From CAVRJC01 sp964505725 (GTDB lineage: Bacteria > Actinomycetota > Acidimicrobiia > IMCC26256 > DASPTH01): 64,000 bases of DNA. The position numbers and the translations under genes were made by a program. Shown here piece after piece: positions 49,952-57,502 of this stretch (the stretch's first letter is position 1; each line of letters begins with the position of its first letter). A model generated the notes under the pieces. The model did not search any database and was not told where the DNA came from. It worked only from the letters and a program-made list of their open reading frames with translations. The stretch lies in the NCBI GenBank assembly GCA_964505725.1, contig CAZDJK010000008.1, positions 62,001 to 126,000 of the forward strand. Direction: 5' to 3'.

Positions 49952-51586
49952 CTATCCCCAGTGCATCATCCGACCGCAGCCCCACGCCGACCAGCCGTAG
50001 CGGGCCTGGATGCGCTCGCCCACCATGATCTGCTGCTCGCGCGTGGCCAACCCCGCGTTGGGGCCGAACTCCGCCCCGCCGAACGCCAGCCAGGTGCCGC
50101 GGTAGATGCCGAGACCGCCGTCGTACCCGCCGACCGGGTCCACGGTGCCCCACTTCCCGCCCGATTCGCACTGCGCGAGCGTGTCCCAGTGCCAGTCGGC
50201 CTGCGTGCCGTACGCGACGACGTGCGGCACCGCCGCGACAGCGGGCACCTTCGAGATCGGCGTGCGTCCCGTGACCGTCCCGTTCTCGGTGACGTCGCGG
50301 TAGGTGACGGTCATCACGCCGTCACGGCCTGCCTGCACCTCGCGCGTCTGGCCGATCGGCAGGTCGGGATCGGGCTGGCGCACCTCGGTGAACGGGATGG
50401 GCTCGCTGCCCTGCTCGGTCGCCGCTCCGACGCGCACGACGTTGACCGACATGCCGTCGGCGAGGCGGGTGGATGCCGCCGGATCGACCCGGTCGTCACC
50501 GATGAGCTTCACGCTGTAGTTGTCGAGCAGCTCGTCGACGTTAAGCGAGGCGGAGTCGTACTGGATCACCTTGCCGTCGACCGTGAGGGTGCCCGTGTGC
50601 CGCGTGCGGAACACGACTGTGCTGTGCGCGCCGAGGGTTCCCGGATCACCGCGTGCCTCGACGAGCTTGCCGACATGCATCTGCTTCATCAGCGCATCGA
50701 CCGAGTACTCGGTGGTCATGACCCGGCGCGTGGCGCCGTCGAAGTCGACCAGCACCGGGAACCCGCGCTCGACGTGGATGCGGAGCCCGTCGTGCAGGCT
50801 GGTGGAGGTGCTCGGCGTCACCGCGTCGCCCCGGGCGAGGTGCACGTGCCGTTCGGCCAGGAGCGCGCCGACGGTGTCGGCCGAGGTGTGGATCTGCTTC
50901 GTCGAGCCGTCGACCAGCACGGTCACGCTCGACCCGCCGGGCGCGGTGAGGGTGCGCCCGACCCAGGCGACCGACAGCACGGTGGCCGTGGCGAGCACCG
51001 CGACGAACACGGCGCGGCCCGGCGGGAGGAGCCCCGCGGCGCGCCGGTACCAGGGCGCCCGCGGCGGCGGTGCCGGCGCGACCTCGGGGAGCCCGTGCAC
51101 GTCGGGGAGTGGCAGCCAGGTGGCGGCGTCGTGCGGCTCGGCCCGGGCGGGCGAGAGGGAGACGACGGCCTCCGCGGCCAGGTACGCCTCCCGCACGACG
51201 GCCTCGGCCGCTGCGATCACGGCGGCCTGGGTGACGGGATCGGGGTCGCGCAGCGCCTCGACGGGGGGTAGCGCGCCGACGTCGGGGAGCGGGAGCCACG
51301 CGTCGGGATCGTGGGCGGCCGCGCGCGCGGGCGACGGCGACACCGCGGCGCGGAGCACCGCAGGGACGTCGAGATGGCTCGGCGCCGCGCCGTCGGGCGA
51401 CGACGTCGCCGCCGCCTGCTCGAGGAGGGCCTCCACCGTCGGCAGCGAGTGGAGGTCGCGCGGGAGCGGCAACCACGACGACGGGTCGGCGGCCTGAGCG
51501 CGCGCCGGCGACGGTCCGACGACATGCGCGACGGCGCGCGAAGGTGCCGACGGTTCCGGTGTCGCGCGTGGTTCGTGGTCGTCGAT
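49952..51586 (-). CDS. RpfB-like resuscitation-promoting factor with cytosolic WLPLP repeats
   Basis: Outside the cell the protein has DUF348-type domains, a G5-like region and a terminal lytic transglycosylase (Rpf) domain with WDTLAQCESGGKWGTV (catalytic Glu) and QIMVGERIQARYGWSAWGCG. A membrane helix lies near residue 155-171 of the conventional frame. The cytosolic N-terminus holds three repeats like SPSPARAAAHDPDAWLPLPD. The frame opens far upstream of the first canonical start, a TTG at 51472, and the repeats begin before it. The promoter (51690-51662) and GGGAGG site (51601-51596) point to ATC at 51586 as start, giving about 544 residues; the TTG would give 506. Confidence 0.8.
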   Translation of the reverse strand: MDDHEPRATPEPSAPSRAVAHVVGPSPARAQAADPSSWLPLPRDLHSLPTVEALLEQAAATSSPDGAAPSHLDVPAVLRAAVSPSPARAAAHDPDAWLPLPDVGALPPVEALRDPDPVTQAAVIAAAEAVVREAYLAAEAVVSLSPARAEPHDAATWLPLPDVHGLPEVAPAPPPRAPWYRRAAGLLPPGRAVFVAVLATATVLSVAWVGRTLTAPGGSSVTVLVDGSTKQIHTSADTVGALLAERHVHLARGDAVTPSTSTSLHDGLRIHVERGFPVLVDFDGATRRVMTTEYSVDALMKQMHVGKLVEARGDPGTLGAHSTVVFRTRHTGTLTVDGKVIQYDSASLNVDELLDNYSVKLIGDDRVDPAASTRLADGMSVNVVRVGAATEQGSEPIPFTEVRQPDPDLPIGQTREVQAGRDGVMTVTYRDVTENGTVTGRTPISKVPAVAAVPHVVAYGTQADWHWDTLAQCESGGKWGTVDPVGGYDGGLGIYRGTWLAFGGAEFGPNAGLATREQQIMVGERIQARYGWSAWGCGRMMHWG

Positions 51587-51595
51587 CGGGTTCCG

Positions 51596-51601
51596 CCTCC
51601 C
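51596..51601 (-). promoter_or_regulatory. Ribosome-binding site pointing to an ATC start
   Basis: GGGAGG is followed by 9 bases and then ATC (51586-51584), in frame with the rpfB-like gene. No ATG, GTG or TTG occurs in that frame until 51472. Confidence 0.45.
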
Positions 51602-51661
51602 GTCGATGGCCCCAGGATGCTCGTTCCCGGGCGCCCGGTCCCCCGAACCGGATGGCGATGC

Positions 51662-51690
51662 AACCTAGCCAAGGCGCCCGTGCCGGGCAA
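51662..51690 (-). promoter_or_regulatory. Promoter of the rpfB-like gene
   Basis: TTGCCC (51690-51685), a 17-base spacer and TAGGTT (51667-51662) form a good -35/-10 pair. Transcription should start near 51655, leaving about 70 bases of leader before the ribosome-binding site region. Confidence 0.55.
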
Positions 51691-51722
51691 CGCCAAGGCG
51701 ACCCCGGTGGAAACGCCGCAGG

Positions 51723-52523
51723 TCAGAGGGGGCGGCCGAAGGCCGCCGAGGCCCCGGCGCGGGTCGCGGCCGCGACCTCCGCGACCGGCAGTCCCACGGC
51801 CTGCGCGAGGGCGGCACCGACGTCGGGGACGAGCGCGGGCTCGTTCTCGCGGCCCCGGTGCGGCACCGGGGCGAGGAAAGGGGCGTCGGTCTCGACGAGC
51901 ATGCGGTCGAGCGGCGTCGCGCGCGCCGCGGCGCGGACGTCGTCCGCGTTCTTGAACGACACGATCCCGCTGAACGAGAGCCAGGCCCCGAGCCCGAGCG
52001 CGCGACGCGCTTCCTCGGGACCGCCGGTGAAGCAGTGGAACACCGTGCGCGCCGGCACGCCTTCCTCGGCGAGCACCCGGAAGGTGTCGTCCCACGCGTC
52101 GCGCGAGTGGATCACGAGCGTGCGGTCGAGCTCGTGGGCGAGCCGGATGTGGTGGCGGAACGCGGTCTCCTGGTCAGTCGCGGGCGAGTGCAGGTAGTGG
52201 AGGTCGAAGCCGGTCTCGCCGATCCCGACGACGACTTCGCCGTGGGCGAGCTCCACGAGGTCGTTCCACGCGTCTTCGAGCTGCCGAGCCTCGTGCGGAT
52301 GCAGCCCGACGGTGGCCCGGACGTCGGGATAGCGGCGGGCGGCGGCGACCGCGGCGACCGAGGTGTCGAGCGCGGTGCCGACGCACACCATGGCCACCAC
52401 GCCGGCGGCCCGGGCCCGCTCGACCGCCTCGTCGGCGTCGGCGGTCAGCATCGAGAGGTGGCAGTGGCTGTCGACCCAGCTCCCGGAGTCGGCAGGGCCG
52501 TTCGGCGGGGTCGGGACGCTCAC
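51723..52523 (-). CDS. tatD: TatD family metal-dependent DNase
   Basis: The 266-residue TIM-barrel hydrolase has WVDSHCHLSMLTADADEAVE with the HxH metal site, TVGLHPHEA, GIGETGFDLHYLHSPATDQE, VIHSRDAWDDT, FHCFTGG and the last ligand in VETDAPFLAPVPHRGRENEP. All metal ligands are present. It likely acts as a 3'-5' DNase or a general hydrolase in DNA-damage handling. Its GTG at 52523 overlaps the metG stop as GTGA. Confidence 0.94.
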   Translation of the reverse strand: MSVPTPPNGPADSGSWVDSHCHLSMLTADADEAVERARAAGVVAMVCVGTALDTSVAAVAAARRYPDVRATVGLHPHEARQLEDAWNDLVELAHGEVVVGIGETGFDLHYLHSPATDQETAFRHHIRLAHELDRTLVIHSRDAWDDTFRVLAEEGVPARTVFHCFTGGPEEARRALGLGAWLSFSGIVSFKNADDVRAAARATPLDRMLVETDAPFLAPVPHRGRENEPALVPDVGAALAQAVGLPVAEVAAATRAGASAAFGRPL

Positions 52524-54043
52524 TCGGCGGCTTCGATGCGCGGGAAGAGGGGCTCGCCCTTCTCGAGGCGGGCTCCCGCCGGGAGCCCACCCCACGCCGC
52601 CGCGTCGGGCAGGCGCGCGTCGGCCGGGCCGCCCTCGAGCCCGAGGCGGCGCCACAGCTCGGCGGCGGCCCGCGGGATCAACGGCGACGCCAGCAGCGCC
52701 ACCACGCGCAGGGCCTCCAGGCAGTCACCGAGGACCTCGGCGGTGCGGGTCGCCTCCCCGGCCTTGTGCAGCGCCCAGGGCTGGCGCTCCTCGATGAACG
52801 CGTTGGCGGCACGGATGAGGTCCCACACCGCGCCAAACCCGTTCGAGAAGTCGAGACGCGTCATCGCGTCGGTCAGGGCGCCGAACGCCTCGGCCGACTG
52901 GTCCCGGAGCGGACCGTCCTCGCGCGCGTCGGGCACCACCCCACCGCAGTAGCTCACCGCCATGTTGAGCACACGGTTGGCGAGGTTGCCGAAATTGTTG
53001 GCGAGGTCGGCGTTGTAACGCGCCACCATCGCCTCGTAGCTGATGTCGCCGTCGGGCCCGAAGTGCTGGTCGCGCAGGAAGTGGTAGCGGAACCCGTCGA
53101 CCCCGAACTCCGACACCAGCTCCTGCGGGTGGATCTGGTTCGCCCTCGTCTTCGACATCTTCTCGCCGCCGACCAGCAGCCACCCGTGCGCGAACACGCA
53201 CTTCGGCAGGGCGAGATCGGCGGCCATCAGCATCGCGGGCCAGTACACCGCGTGGAACCGGAGGATGTCCTTGCCCACGATGTGGTAGTCGACGGGCCAG
53301 TAGCGATCGAACGTCGCCGGCTCGACCCCGTACCCGACGGCGGTGCAGTAGTTGAACAAGGCCTCGAACCACACGTAGCACGTCTGCCCGGGGTCCCATG
53401 GCAGGGGGATCCCCCACGACACCGACTTCCGGCTCATCGAGAAGTCGGCCAGGCCCTGGCGGATGAACCCGAGCACCTCGTTGCGGCGAGTCGCCGGCTG
53501 CACCGCCTCGGGATGCGCGGCGTAGTGGTCGAGCAGCGCCTGCTCATAGCGAGACAGCCGGAAGAAGTAGTTCTCCTCCGTGACCCGCTCGACCGGGCGA
53601 CCGTGGATCGGACACAGGCCGTCGACCAGCTCGTCCTCGGTGTAGTAGGCCTCGCAGGCGACGCAGTACAGACCTTCGTAGGTGCCGAGCTCGATGTCGC
53701 CGTGGTCGTAGACGACCTGGAGGAACGTCTGGACCGCTCGCTCGTGGCGGGCGTCCGTGGTGCGGATGAAGTCGGTGTTGGTGAGGTCGAGGAGCGGCGT
53801 GAGGTCGCGGAACTGCGCGCTCGTGCGGTCGACGAGCTCCTGGGGCGTGATGCCCTGTTCCTCCGCCGCACGCTGGATCTTCGTCCCGTGCTCATCGGTG
53901 CCGGTGAGGAACGCGACGTCGTCGCCCCAGAGCCTGCGCCAGCGGGCGAGGGTGTCGGCGGCGACCGACGAGTAGGCGTGCCCGATGTGCGGCGCGTCGT
54001 TCGGGTAGTAGATGGGTGTCGTGACGTAGAACGGTTGCGCCAT
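52520..54043 (-). CDS. metG: Methionyl-tRNA synthetase
   Basis: The 507-residue class I synthetase has FYVTTPIYYPNDAPHIGHAY with the HIGH motif, a zinc knuckle region (CVACEAYYTEDELVDGLCPI, then HGRPV) and the KMSKT variant of KMSKS in GGEKMSKTRANQ. The C-terminal dimerisation extension of E. coli MetG is missing, as usual for the shorter form. It lies between rsmI and tatD and is coupled to tatD. Confidence 0.97.
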   Translation of the reverse strand: MAQPFYVTTPIYYPNDAPHIGHAYSSVAADTLARWRRLWGDDVAFLTGTDEHGTKIQRAAEEQGITPQELVDRTSAQFRDLTPLLDLTNTDFIRTTDARHERAVQTFLQVVYDHGDIELGTYEGLYCVACEAYYTEDELVDGLCPIHGRPVERVTEENYFFRLSRYEQALLDHYAAHPEAVQPATRRNEVLGFIRQGLADFSMSRKSVSWGIPLPWDPGQTCYVWFEALFNYCTAVGYGVEPATFDRYWPVDYHIVGKDILRFHAVYWPAMLMAADLALPKCVFAHGWLLVGGEKMSKTRANQIHPQELVSEFGVDGFRYHFLRDQHFGPDGDISYEAMVARYNADLANNFGNLANRVLNMAVSYCGGVVPDAREDGPLRDQSAEAFGALTDAMTRLDFSNGFGAVWDLIRAANAFIEERQPWALHKAGEATRTAEVLGDCLEALRVVALLASPLIPRAAAELWRRLGLEGGPADARLPDAAAWGGLPAGARLEKGEPLFPRIEAAE

Positions 54044-54078
54044 TCCGACCACCCTATTGGGCGGTTCCGGGCGCCGAT

Positions 54079-54915
54079 TCACGGTTTCCTCCGGGCCATC
54101 ACCGCGTCGTAGGCACGGCGGCGCGACACGCCGAGGTCGGAGGCCACCCGCGCCGCGGCGTCGCGGGTCGAGAGCCCCTCGGCAAGCGCGGTGCGCACGT
54201 GGGCGTCGATCTCGTCGTCGCCGGCTTCGGGCAGCGCGGGCGCGGGGCCGACCACGATGACGTGCTCGCCCCGGGGCTCGGCCGCGACGCCCGCCTGTGC
54301 GTCGGCGAGCTCGCCCCGCCACACCTCCTCGTGCAGCTTGGTAAGCTCGCGCGCGACCACGACCTCGCGCAGCGGACCGCACGCCGCGAGCAGGTCGGCG
54401 AGCGTGGTGCGCACCCTCGGCGGCGCCTCGAACAGCACGACCGTGCGGCGCTCCGCCGCGATCGCGGCGATGCGCTCCCGCCGGGCCACCCCCCGCCGGG
54501 GAAGGAACCCCTCGAACACGAAGCGGTCGGTCGGCAGGCCCGACACGACGAGCGCGGCGATCACCGCGCTGGGCCCCGGCACCACCTCGACTGCGAGGCC
54601 GGCGTCGATGCACGCCCGTACCAGGCGCGCGCCGGGGTCGGAGATCCCGGGTGTGCCCGCGTCGGTCACGAACGCCACGCGCTTCCCCGCGCCCACCGCG
54701 TTCTCGACCCATCCCGTGCCCCGCCGCTCGGCGGCGGCGTGGAGCGCCCGGAGCCGTCCGCGTGCCGGCACCCCTGCGTGGCTCAAGAGGGCACGCGTGC
54801 GCCGGGTGTCCTCGGCTGCGATCAGGTCGGCGCCGGCAAGCTCGTCGACCGCCCGGGGCGACAGGTCGCCGAGGTTGCCGATCGGCGTGGCGACGAGGAC
54901 GAGCGCGCCGGTCAT
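54079..54915 (-). CDS. rsmI: 16S rRNA (cytidine-2'-O-)-methyltransferase
   Basis: The 278-residue SAM enzyme methylates the 2'-O of cytidine 1402 of 16S rRNA. It has LVLVATPIGNLGDLSPRAVD, AEDTRRTRALL, TDAGTPGISDPGARLVRACI and FEAPPRV, the hallmarks of RsmI in the tetrapyrrole-methylase fold. Its ATG overlaps the DUF192 stop as ATGA. The position before metG is typical of actinobacteria. Confidence 0.96.
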   Translation of the reverse strand: MTGALVLVATPIGNLGDLSPRAVDELAGADLIAAEDTRRTRALLSHAGVPARGRLRALHAAAERRGTGWVENAVGAGKRVAFVTDAGTPGISDPGARLVRACIDAGLAVEVVPGPSAVIAALVVSGLPTDRFVFEGFLPRRGVARRERIAAIAAERRTVVLFEAPPRVRTTLADLLAACGPLREVVVARELTKLHEEVWRGELADAQAGVAAEPRGEHVIVVGPAPALPEAGDDEIDAHVRTALAEGLSTRDAAARVASDLGVSRRRAYDAVMARRKP

Positions 54916-55280
54916 CGCGCTGCATCGCGCGGACCGCCGTCCTCCGACGACGCGTCGCGGATCTCGAGCACGTCGCCCACCCGCAGGTGCCAACGCTCGA
55001 ACGCGCCCGCGCCCGCCTCGACCGCGAGCGCGGCGCGGCGTACGACGCGCGTGACGCGGCCGGGTCGGAGCGAGTAGGTGCGGAGCACGGCACCGGTCCC
55101 GTCGCAGAAGGCCACGTCGATCGGGAAGCGCATCCCGACCGTGTGCACGGTGCGGCAGGGGCGCACCACGAGCACGCCTTCGACCTCCTCGCGGCCGAGG
55201 AGACCGCGACGGCGCGCCCGCCTCGTCTCGGCGAGCTCCGCGCTCGCGAGCACGTCACCGTCGCGCATCAACCAGGCCAT
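54912..55280 (-). CDS. DUF192 family protein
   Basis: The 122-residue protein has the DUF192 core: ARRRGLLGREEVEGVLVVRP, then VHTVGMRFPIDVAFCDGTGA and LRPGRVTRVVRRAALAVEAG. There is no signal peptide, so it is a cytosolic version of a family that often is secreted. Function is unknown. It is coupled to rsmI by ATGA overlap. Confidence 0.88.
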   Translation of the reverse strand: MAWLMRDGDVLASAELAETRRARRRGLLGREEVEGVLVVRPCRTVHTVGMRFPIDVAFCDGTGAVLRTYSLRPGRVTRVVRRAALAVEAGAGAFERWHLRVGDVLEIRDASSEDGGPRDAAR

Positions 55281-55301
55281 GTGACCATCGCCACTGCTCG
55301 C

Positions 55302-56372
55302 TCACACGTTGAAGCGGATCTCGAGGACGTCACCGTCGACGACTTCGTACTCCTTGCCCTCCACGCGCAGCTTGCCGAGCTCCTTCGCCCTCGACCACGA
55401 GCCGATATCGAGGAGCTCCCGCCAGCCGATCACCTCCGCCCGGATGAACCCGCGCTGGAGGTCGGAATGGATCACACCGGCGCACTCGGGAGCGTGCGCA
55501 CCGGCTCGGAACGTCCACGCCCGCGTCTCCTTGTCGCCGGTGGTGAGGAACGTCCGCCGCCCGAGCGCGTGGTATGCGGCACGCGCGACGCGTGGCACCA
55601 CGCCCTCTCCCATGCCCAGGCCCTCGAGGAGCTCGCTCCGGGCCTCGGGATCCAGCGCGGCCGCTTCGGCCTCGAGCTGCAGGCACGTCGCGAGGGCGTC
55701 GTCGACCGAGTGGTCGCGGAACGGCGCCGCGAACGCGTCCGCTTCGGCGAGCTCGTCCTCACCGATGTTCACCACGACGAGGACGTGCTTGTCGGTGAGC
55801 AAGAACACCGGCGCGAGGAGCTCCCGCTCGTCGCGGCCGAGGTCGGAGCGGTACAGGGGAACGCCGTCGCCGAGGACGGCGGCTGCCCGCTCGAGCGCCG
55901 CGATCTCCCCGGCGAGCGTCTTGTCGCCCTTCGCCGCCCGTCGTTGACGGTCGAGCCGGGCTTCCACCGACGCGAGGTCCGCGAGCACGAGCTCGAGCTC
56001 GAGCGTCTCGAGGTCGGCGCGCGGGTCGGCGTCGCCCGGGACCCCCGGATCGGTGAACGCCCGCAGTACGTAGAGGATCGCGTCGCAGTCGCGGAGCGAT
56101 CCGAGGAACCGGTTGCCGAGGCCCTCGCCGGTGTTCGCGCCCCTGACGAGCGCGGCGATGTCGACGATCTCGAAGCTCGTGTACACGAGCTTCTTCGATG
56201 CCGACATGGCGCCGAGGAGGTCCACGCGCTCGTCGGGCACGTGGGCGATGCCGACCGTGGTCTCGGTGGTCGAGAACGGGTGCGCGGCGACGACGGTGTC
56301 GGCCCCGGTGAGCGCGTTGAACAGGCTCGACTTGCCGCTGCTGGGGAGGCCGACGAGACCGAGACGTTCCAC
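55302..56372 (-). CDS. ychF: Redox-regulated ATPase YchF/OLA1
   Basis: The 356-residue Obg-family P-loop protein has VGLPSSGKSSLFNALTGADT at the start (G1), SASKKLVYTSFEIVDIAALV and VRGANTGEGLGNRFLGSLRD (G3 region), VVVNIGEDE (the NxxE motif of ATP-specific YchF), and a C-terminal TGS domain (TGDKETRAWTF, HSDLQRGFIRAEVIGW). It binds ribosomes and takes part in stress and redox responses. The GTG at 56372 is 9 bases from a TAGCCT box shared with the divergent bL37 promoter. Confidence 0.97.
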   Translation of the reverse strand: MERLGLVGLPSSGKSSLFNALTGADTVVAAHPFSTTETTVGIAHVPDERVDLLGAMSASKKLVYTSFEIVDIAALVRGANTGEGLGNRFLGSLRDCDAILYVLRAFTDPGVPGDADPRADLETLELELVLADLASVEARLDRQRRAAKGDKTLAGEIAALERAAAVLGDGVPLYRSDLGRDERELLAPVFLLTDKHVLVVVNIGEDELAEADAFAAPFRDHSVDDALATCLQLEAEAAALDPEARSELLEGLGMGEGVVPRVARAAYHALGRRTFLTTGDKETRAWTFRAGAHAPECAGVIHSDLQRGFIRAEVIGWRELLDIGSWSRAKELGKLRVEGKEYEVVDGDVLEIRFNV

Positions 56373-56381
56373 GACCGGCTC

Positions 56382-56410
56382 AGGCTACCGGTGGCCCCAT
56401 CCGGTAGCCT
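56382..56410. promoter_or_regulatory. Inverted-repeat divergent promoter of ychF and bL37
   Basis: AGGCTACCGG (56382-56391) and CCGGTAGCCT (56401-56410) are perfect 10-base arms around 9 bases. Each arm contains an outward-facing TAGCCT, a possible -10 box for its gene. Confidence 0.5.
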
Positions 56411-56433
56411 CGGCCACTCCCGAGGGGAGCGAC

Positions 56434-56520
56434 GTGAGCAAGAAGACGAGCAAGCGCAAGCTGAAGGCCCGCCGCAACAAGGCCAACCACGGCAAGAAGC
56501 CGAACGCCGGACGCCGCTAG
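56434..56520 (+). CDS. 50S ribosomal protein bL37
   Basis: The 28-residue peptide reads VSKKTSKRKLKARRNKANHG and ends KKPNAGRR. KANHGKxPN is the signature of bL37, a small 50S protein seen in mycobacterial ribosome structures and missing from E. coli. GGGGAG lies 4-5 bases before the GTG at 56434. It is divergent from ychF and shares an inverted-repeat promoter with it. Confidence 0.9.
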   Translation: MSKKTSKRKLKARRNKANHGKKPNAGRR

Positions 56521-56547
56521 ACACACGCGGCGCGGGGCCCGCCACGG

Positions 56548-57348
56548 TCAGCCGGCGCGGGCAACCGTCGAGGTGCCGTAGCGCTCGGCGGTGAGCGCCT
56601 TCACGCCCCTGGGGAACGCGGCCTCGGCGAGGCGGTGGTACGGGGCGAGCTCGCGTTGTGCCGATGCGTCGCCGGCGAACGCGCGCGCACACCGTTCCGG
56701 CTGGAAGTTCGCGAGCGCGAGGATCGCCCCTGCGCACCCCACGGCACCGGCGAGCAGCAACAGCGACGCCGAGCCCGTATAGAGCGAGAAGCCCGGCTCG
56801 ACGATTTCGAGCTCGTCGAGCAGGCGCGCTGGGTCGCCACTCGAGTCCTTCAGCCCCGTGACCGGCAGCTCGCCGATCACGTCGACGGGGATCCCCGGCG
56901 CGGAGACCCGGGGGAAGTGGTACGCGAGCACGGGCCGCCCACCGGCCTGCTTGGCGACCGCGTCGTAGTACGGACGCGCGTCGGCCGCTCCCGGCGGTGA
57001 CAGCGTGAGCACCGCGTCGGCGCCCGCGTCGACGGCTGCGTGGGTGAGCGCCGCGGCCTGACGCGCCGAGGGCGCGCCCGTGCCTGCGACCACGGGCACC
57101 GCGCCCTGCAGGGTGTCGGCGACGGCGCGCACGAGCTCGGTGCGTTCGCCGGCCTCGAGCGTCGCCGCCTCGCCGGTGCTCCCGGCGACGATGACCGCGC
57201 GCACGCCGGCTTCCACGAGTCGGAGCGCCAGCTCGGCGGTTGCCGGCGCGTCGAGCGCACCGTCGTCGCGGAAAAGGGTCACGAGCGCGACGCCGACGCC
57301 GGCGAAGAGCCCGCCCGCCCCGGGATCGATCGTCATGCCTTCGCTCAC
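56548..57348 (-). CDS. Dihydrodipicolinate synthase family aldolase/lyase
   Basis: The 266-residue TIM-barrel protein has VALVTLFRDDGALDAPATAE, GSTGEAATLEAGERTELVRA, the catalytic Tyr in VLAYHFPRVSAPG and the Schiff-base Lys in VTGLKDSSGDPARLLDELEI. It is shorter than DapA (about 290) and divergent enough that DapA itself is doubtful. KDG or KHG aldolase-type activity is possible. GAGGAGG precedes the GTG at 57348. A 9-base repeat array lies just upstream. Confidence 0.85.
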   Translation of the reverse strand: MSEGMTIDPGAGGLFAGVGVALVTLFRDDGALDAPATAELALRLVEAGVRAVIVAGSTGEAATLEAGERTELVRAVADTLQGAVPVVAGTGAPSARQAAALTHAAVDAGADAVLTLSPPGAADARPYYDAVAKQAGGRPVLAYHFPRVSAPGIPVDVIGELPVTGLKDSSGDPARLLDELEIVEPGFSLYTGSASLLLLAGAVGCAGAILALANFQPERCARAFAGDASAQRELAPYHRLAEAAFPRGVKALTAERYGTSTVARAG

Positions 57349-57358
57349 CCGCGCCTCC

Positions 57359-57394
57359 TCGTCCGGCTCGTCCGGGTCGTCCGGCTCGTCCGGC
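57359..57394 (-). repeat. Four 9-base tandem repeats upstream of the DHDPS-family gene
   Basis: TCGTCCGGC-type units at 57359-57394 (one has a G as last base) run up to the ribosome-binding site. Read in frame with the gene they would encode DEP/DDP, but no start codon with a ribosome-binding site serves them. Confidence 0.6.
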
Positions 57395-57502
57395 GTCCGG
57401 CGGCACCCGGGGTCCTGCCCTCGCGGGCATCGTGCCACGGATCGCACACCGGCGTCGCGCCCCGACCATCCCCCCGCTCCGGGCGTCCGTATGGTGGGGG
57501 TG

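Noticed and set aside
51472..51660. c-di-AMP (ydaO-type) riboswitch before the rpf gene
   Set aside because: Actinobacterial rpf genes often carry one, but I could not match the conserved motifs in the roughly 70-base leader and the space is too short.
52520..55258. Extended frame upstream of metG
   Set aside because: Only the part from 54043 (MAQPFYVTTPIYYPN) is MetG; the upstream part is a shadow of rsmI and DUF192.
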